Below are positions 57,943 through 64,000 of a stretch of 64,000 nt of DNA, one piece after another. A program made the translations under genes and the position numbers. The stretch comes from Cryptomeria japonica. Taxonomy: Eukaryota; Streptophyta; Pinopsida; Cupressales; Cupressaceae. The notes beneath the pieces were generated by a model, which did no database searches, was not told where the DNA came from, and saw only the letters and a program-made list of their open reading frames with translations. The DNA lies in contig NC_081406.1 in NCBI RefSeq assembly GCF_030272615.1, forward strand, positions 216,138,997-216,202,996, written 5' to 3'. The first letter of the stretch is position 1. Each line of letters begins with the position of its first letter.

Positions 57943-60219
57943 CTTTAAATTAAAGCTATTTCAACTTAAACTTTAAATAGATCTCTGAGAATTTAAATAC
58001 CCAATGATACCAATTTGAACTTTAACTTGTCAAATGTCTGCAAAACTTACTTGTTGCCTGAAGAAAATTGCTCTGTGCAATGGTTCCTCTATAAAATTCC
58101 TTGAAATGATACTAAAATCCTATTGATGTGAGGCTTAATATGGAAATAAAGCATTGAATTCTAACATTAATCCACATGCTTCGACAATCAATTCATAATT
58201 AAATTTAAAAAAAGGCTCCAATGGACTACAAAAATTCTCAGTGTCCTGGCTTTTCATTATTTCATGAAGATTAAAAACCTCACATCTTTGGTCTGCAAAA
58301 CAACATTGTCCATCAGATCCTCTAGAACTTGCACATTCCTTACCTTACCTGGGTCATGCTGCTTAAAAATGGTCCCCACCTTCCTTTCCTTGTTTCACGA
58401 AGGAGAAACCTCGTGCATCTCTTTCATGCAAAATAGCACTAGCTGTTGGATCTTCTACTATTTCCTCAGCCTTTACTCTCCATGGTGATCACTAATCTTT
58501 TAACTAATTGTATGAAGTCATCACCGCTAATGGTTTTCTTTGTTTTGTGAACTTTAAAAACCTTGCATCTTTGGGCTGTGAAACAATGCTCATCATTGGA
58601 TCTCATTTGAGATGTGCAACCTTTAACATCCTTTAACCTTCAGAGTGGGCCCTCCACACAGAATCCACTTGCCCTATTTATTGCCAGTAAATAGCTCTTA
58701 TGTGTCAACCATTTATTCATTCAAGAACTCCATCAAACTCCACATCTGGACTACCACATGTTTTATTTAACCATGAATTTCATCACCATCGCCGCTCAAT
58801 TGAAGTGGGGCCTTCACCATCCTTAGGAGCCACGTGTCCTACCAATAGGTCATCCTTTTTGCCCTAGATGGACATCCAACTATACTGCCACATCATCCAC
58901 CATGTAGTTGCCAGTTCCTTTTTGCCACTTCGCAAAGAGTAAACTTCATGCTGCTTCTAGCTGTGAAACAATGCGGGCCTTCCGATCAACTCCAAGTTGA
59001 TCGGTCTTTAATAACTAGGAACTGTCTATATGTCATGCCTGCCATTCTTTTGCTACTTCACGAAGGATAAAAAACATGTTATTTCTCCCAGTAAAATAAC
59101 ACGGACCATTGGATCTATCTCAAGATGGACCCTTTTTACCTTATGAGCAAGCCTTTTTCTAGGCCCACTACCTTTTCACCATTTCACAAAAGGTAAGCTT
59201 TGGACACCTTTGCCGAGCGAAATAGCATTGACCATCAGATCTTCTTGAAGATGATCAGTTTTTAATTGAAGGATTTACTTACCTTTTGGGGCCTGCCAGG
59301 CTTTCACTACTTCATGAAAGATAAATCACTAGCAACTTTACTTCACAAATCAATGAGCACCATCAGATCTTGAGAAAAATGCTTGATTTTTAACTTCACT
59401 TTTTAGTCCTCCTACCCAGGTCCCCATCCTTTCACCATTTCATGAAGGATAAACCTCTTCCATCTTTGGGCTGCAAAACAACATGGACCGTTGGATCTTC
59501 TAGGATATGATCGTCCATTAACCTTCCTTCTTTAACCCACCAGTCAGGCCCACCAATCTTTTCGTTGTTTCGTGAAAGGTAAAGTCCACACATCTCTACC
59601 ACACGAAATAGTGCCAATCGTCAGATCATCATTGAGATGCATAGCTTTTAACCAAGGGATCTGCCTACCTTCCGGTCCCGCCACTCTTTTCACTGCTTCA
59701 AGAAGCATAAAGAATAGGATATTTTCCTTTGCGAATCCACGCGCATCATTGGATCAACTAGAACTTGCATGGTTTTTACAAGGCCCGACAAAGATCTAAA
59801 AACTTAGGAAAAAGGCACAAAATAAAACATTAATAGAGACCCACCTAGGGCAAAATGTAAAGGGGGGACTCCTTCATGATGGACCGACCCTTCCACTTAA
59901 GTGGAAAAAGTAACACACAAATAGAACACATAGACTTCAGATAGAAAAGGGGACATTGCAGAACCTTAAACCCTTAGACCAAAACCCTCATAGGCAAAAA
60001 CTGAAGTACAAAGCACAATTTTGTAGATTAACGGATTAGAGACAAAAATCACCCAATAGCCAAAATAGTGACAACAACGGCTCTGACTAGGAATGGTTGA
60101 TTGCAAGATCAACATAAGAATTCAGAAAACTCTGAAGAACAGATGAAAAATAACAAGCCCAAAAGCAACCAACAGAAACAAACCTAATTATATATAGACT
60201 AAACGTATTGTGCATGGAC
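57943..60219 (-). repeat. Degenerate ~130-bp repeat region upstream of D
   Basis: No gene. From about 58250 to 59790 a unit recurs: CTTCACGAAGGATAAA-like segment, CTTTGGGCTGCAAAACAAC-like segment, CATTGGATCTTCTAGA-like core, TTTAACC, then GGCCCACC. Cores are near 58315, 58445, 58592, 59105, 59232, 59355, 59490, 59622 and 59750, mostly 125-147 bp apart with a more diverged stretch in the middle. The minus strand near 60190 reads CTATATATAATT, a possible TATA box, so this may be D's 5' LTR or leader. Confidence 0.6.
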
Positions 60220-61330
60220 TTAAAAGAAGTAATGCTTTAGGAATTGTCCGTGCACTAGGAATTCCTGTACCTCACCATCCATTGTCTCCAAGAAATATGA
60301 ATCTTTTCCATTATGATCACAAACAATAGAAAGGCCTATCCAGAGTGACTCAAATTTGTTGTGTTTTCCTTTATCTTGCCCTCTTGCATTCCATTGAAGA
60401 ACCATGTCACCAATTTGAAACTTCCTTAATGTGGTTCTTTTATCAAATAGATATTTGGATTGCAACTAAATCTTCAGATTTTTCTTATGGGCTAAAGTCC
60501 TGATTTCTTCCACTTCTACCATTTGAATCATTCTGTCTTCCATGGGTTCTAACAAATCCATTTCCTCAACTTGTAGGAACTTGTATATAGGAAGAAGGTT
60601 ATTGACTGGCACCTTAGTTTGTGTTCCATAAACCAATTCAAATTGTGATACACCAATTGCTTTCTTTATTGTAATCCTATCTGCCCATAAAGCCAATTTT
60701 AATTTATGATCCCAAGAACTTTTATTTTCTTCAGGGATTTTCTTGATAATATTCAAAAGGCTTTTGTTGTTGGATTCTGCTAGTCCATTAGCTTGTGGAT
60801 GGTATGGTGAAGAATAGGACATGATTATTCCATGACTGGTATAGAATTCAGTGAACTCTTCTGATCTGAAACTCATGGCATTATCCATTATCAGTTACAT
60901 AGGAACACCAAATCTTGTTATAATATTATCCATAAAAAATTCAATGACAACTTTACTAGTGGCTCTTCTAGTAGGTATAGCTTCAATCCACTTAGTGAAC
61001 TAATCAGTGGCCACTATAATCCATCTGTGACCTCTTCCTGACTTCTCAATTATTTCCCCAATAAAATCAATCCCCCACTAGACAAAAGGGGCTTCCATTA
61101 TAACTGGGCTAAGAGGTAGAGCTCCTTCGTACTTTAATTTGGAAGAAATTTTTTGGCATGGGTCACACCTCCAAAGATGCTCATGGGCATCTTTGAACAA
61201 AGTAGGCCAATAGTATCTAGCCCGAACTATCTTGCCAGCTATGGTTTTAGCAGAGTAGTGGCCTCCACATATGTGAGGCCCTACCTCGACTCATTCTAGC
61301 ATTTCAGTGATTTTATATGTTGAGACTATT
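60220..61330 (-). pseudogene. Gypsy integrase fragment E
   Basis: Nearly whole integrase in one frame of about 370 codons. The zinc-binding part is AGKIVRARYYWPTLFKDAHE with CDPCQK. The core has WGIDFIG (first Asp), MDNAMSFRSEEF (second Asp, about 60885) and NGLAESNNKSL (Glu, about 60770), so the triad is complete. The C-terminal part (FQIGDMVLQWNARGQDKGKH) ends LKHYFF with a stop at 60220. Only about four stops. Sequence diverges from D's integrase, so it is another family. It is cut at about 61330; RT and the rest are missing. Confidence 0.88.
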
Positions 61331-64000
61331 TTGGATACTTTATTTGATGCATTTTGATTTTAGAACTTATATGATTCCATGATTTGGATAACATTGATGT
61401 ATGTTGATGCTTCATTTATATGCATTATGATCTAGACCTCTATATGATTCTAGAATAGGATAGATTTACGATGATGTATATCATGATTGGATTTGCAGGA
61501 CTCTACTATGATGATAGAATTAGGATGTATGTTTTATCTGTGGATCAAAATTATGAGAATTATGATGATTGCTTATGTGGAATTATTTGGATATAGGATA
61601 TATTGAATTGTTCAAATGTAAATTGTATGCAGAGTGTTTGATGTGTACTCTAATTCATGTGTTTAATATGATATGAGGTTATTTGAAATTACTAATGTGT
61701 AATTGAGTTGTGTAGGAAAGGATATCCATGTAACCATGGAAATATTATAGAGAACCAAACCTAGACCTATGTATGTTCGTAAAACCAGGGTTTGTCTATT
61801 TGGAGAGACAACATCCTATTTGTGTCATATTTTATTCGTAATAGTAAATGATGCATGTGTGTTAAATGTTATTTATTTGATTTATTTAAATCCAACAAAA
61901 GACAAAATTTCTTGTGTAAAATTGTAAAAGTATTTTTATTGTGTCACTTGACACGTGTGTGATTTATGTTTTGATTTTTGAATTGTCTCTTGGAGGGAGT
62001 TGTTGAACCATAGCTTTTTCTATTAATTTAATGTGATTCCATAATTGACTTGGGAAGAGAATCTTAGGGGAGGTCAACTTAGGCTTGACCCGAAAATTAA
62101 CTTCAGAGGGGTTTAAAAAAGGTTAAATGGACTCCTAGGGGTAGTTTATTAGGGTTTCCTAAAGCCCATAAGGTATACCTAAGGGTTAGGAGTAATTTTA
62201 GGCATGTTTCTACTCTCATGTGACCATTTAGACACCCTAAAAAGTGACTTTTCTAAGTTGTGCGAAAATTGAAATTAGAAGGCTTGAACTAAGTTGTTAA
62301 CCTTCCCTTTTGAATGAGAGTTCCCTTTCCCATTTGACCTTACCTTCCTTTTCAATTTTAGGAACTTGTGAGAACTCTCACTAGGGTCTTCTTAAGCAAG
62401 AATGAGAGATTTTGGGGGTAATCACCCACTCTCCATTTTTGGAGACAAGAAAAATTTGAAGGAAAAAGATAGATTTTGATCTAGGAATTTGGCTAAGGGG
62501 ACAAAATCAAGGATTGTGGAATTGGGCTGCTCATCCTCAACAATTTAGCATACCTTTGGGTAGTTGAAGGTTGGTCATATTTTCACCTTGTATTGTTTTA
62601 TATTGCATGTGTGTTGAAAGGATTTGCTTGTGTAAAAAGGCTAGTTACTTGCATGTTTTCATTGGAAAATTATTGTGTTCTATGTTTTTCCTTTTGTATG
62701 CATTTTATGTGTTTTGGGAGTAATCAAGGCCTCCTGCTCTTGGGAGAGGGGATGGTCTTGTGGGAGGTAGAAGTGATAGCCCTCGAGTGAGAGGCTCTCA
62801 TTATGAGAGTGATCACAAGGGATTTCATGTGACCCTTGCTGCATGGCTCATTTATGCATTTGGGGGTCATAAGGAGGGAAATAAGGCCAGAATGCCTTGG
62901 GGGGCATAAGGAATGTGGGGTTGTTATACTTGATGTATTTGGTTTTCCATGAGGTGGCTATTTGTTTTACCATATTTGCAATCTCCTCAGGGTACTTGGT
63001 CCACTACCACCCTTGAAAAGGCATCACAATGTGTGGTGCAGTGCAGCCTTGGTTGGGAATGTGATTGTGGTTGTTTCCCTTGTTTGTTTGTGTCTGCATG
63101 TGTGTTACCTATCTAGGGCTTGGCTCTCCAAGCTCGGGGGTGGCTACTAGTTAGCCTAGGCTGGGAGGTGAGCACTCCATGGTCACAACCTTTGATTTAT
63201 TTGCAGGTTGTTAGAAGAAAATATCAGGACATGTAGATATGGCTGGAGTTATTTGTTGTAGAAAAATGTTGTAAATGTAATTAATATTCTTTGAAAGTCC
63301 TCATTTATTTTAAATGAGAGACCTATTTGTAAAATGACAATAAAGATTTGGGAATATATTTTAAAGATATGTAATATTTATTTATGTTATATTGCAGAAA
63401 AGAAATGATTATTTCTGGTTTTAGTTCCTAAAGTTTTGAAATAAATAATTGTTATGTATAGGATGCATTGAAAAGAAAGAAATGTATTCATTCCTTTTAT
63501 GCATTTAAAGAAAAATATTAGAAATGAAATGGAATTGAATTGCATGCATGTAGTAGGCTGGTAATAAAACATCTTAGCACTATTCATGGGAATGCAAAAC
63601 TTAGTTATCTAGATCTATTATTTAAACTATTAGTAGAAAATAATATCAAAAACAAATATATTATTGTCATCTCTAAGTTTTATTTAATAAAAATATAGGT
63701 TTAATTAGTTACTGTTAGATTTATCAAATTCTATCATTGGTTTCTTGCAGAAATAGAATCTTTTGTTAATATTGATTGAAATAAAATTTTTCTAAGGATG
63801 CTGTGTTAAGTATATTTAATTTTGATAATCAATTTATACTTGTAGAAAGTAGATCTATAATTAAATAATCCATCTCTTTTAGTTTTGCAACTAGGAGTTT
63901 GATTAAAAGGAAATAAATACAATTATCCAAAACTGAAAAATTTATTTGATTTGTTAAAATGTTTCAATATAAATATATATCAGCATTTATTTTCTAAGAA
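61331..64000. other. Non-coding region with LTR-like segment
   Basis: No gene recognised. Positions 62050-62560 resemble a plant LTR leader (TTAGGGTTTCC, GAGAGATTTTGGGGG, CTCTCCATTTTTGGAGAC) but no second copy is in the window. 61331-62000 and 63230-64000 are AT-rich without structure that I can name; 62720-63180 is G-rich (many TGGGGG and GGGAGG words) without a coding frame. Confidence 0.45.

Noticed and set aside
62593-63150. Short Cys/Leu-rich frames at the right end
   Set aside because: No domain, no partner frame, and the composition matches surrounding non-coding DNA.

Overview
This window looks like intergenic heterochromatin from a large plant genome. It is AT-rich and consists almost entirely of decayed LTR retrotransposons nested in one another. 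I found no host gene, rRNA or tRNA. Both superfamilies are present: Ty3/Gypsy of the Tat type (a second, archaeal-type RNase H after the first) and Ty1/Copia (iMet-tRNA primer site, CCHC gag, GAG-IN-RT-RH order). The scale of nesting, the long LTRs and the stop-codon-rich but collinear reading frames suit a conifer or another big-genome plant. That assignment is inference; no sequence here names the species.

Layout. (1) 1-15249: gypsy element A on the + strand, 5' end outside the window. It has leader, gag, protease, RT, RNase H, second RNase H, integrase, a repeat-rich 3' region, an antisense Plant-Mobile-Domain pseudogene (11038-12831), polypurine tract and 3' LTR (13636-15249). (2) 15250-15919: the last part of a copia LTR (V) into which A inserted. 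(3) 17599-46571: copia element Z (+). Its 5' LTR is split by copia element Y (-, 18575-41127, exact TTGTT target duplication). Y holds a truncated antisense copia X (+, 19812-24345) and, in its integrase, gypsy element B (+, 26599-37864, exact ATGTG target duplication). (4) 46572-49850: non-coding DNA with a 64-bp tandem repeat. (5) 49851-57942: gypsy element D (-), with a long novel ORF, gag tail, protease, second RNase H and integrase but no RT. (6) 57943-60219: degenerate ~130-bp repeats. (7) 60220-61330: integrase fragment E (-). (8) 61331-64000: no recognisable gene, with an LTR-like segment.

How the parts relate. A carries the enzymes. B shares A's LTRs, leader, N-terminal gag and 3' region but lacks capsid and pol; its frame instead continues into a Pro/Ser/Asp-rich region with no pol similarity, so B looks like a non-autonomous partner that A-type proteins could mobilise. 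X, Y and V/Z are related copia families that share LTR promoter and leader-end motifs. Insertion order read from the nesting: Z, then Y into Z's LTR, then X and B into Y. A entered V independently. Most lesions are in-frame TAG, TGA and TAA codons rather than indels, as expected of long-methylated DNA; catalytic residues are lost in several copies (integrase Glu to Lys in A and D, RT Asp in Z).
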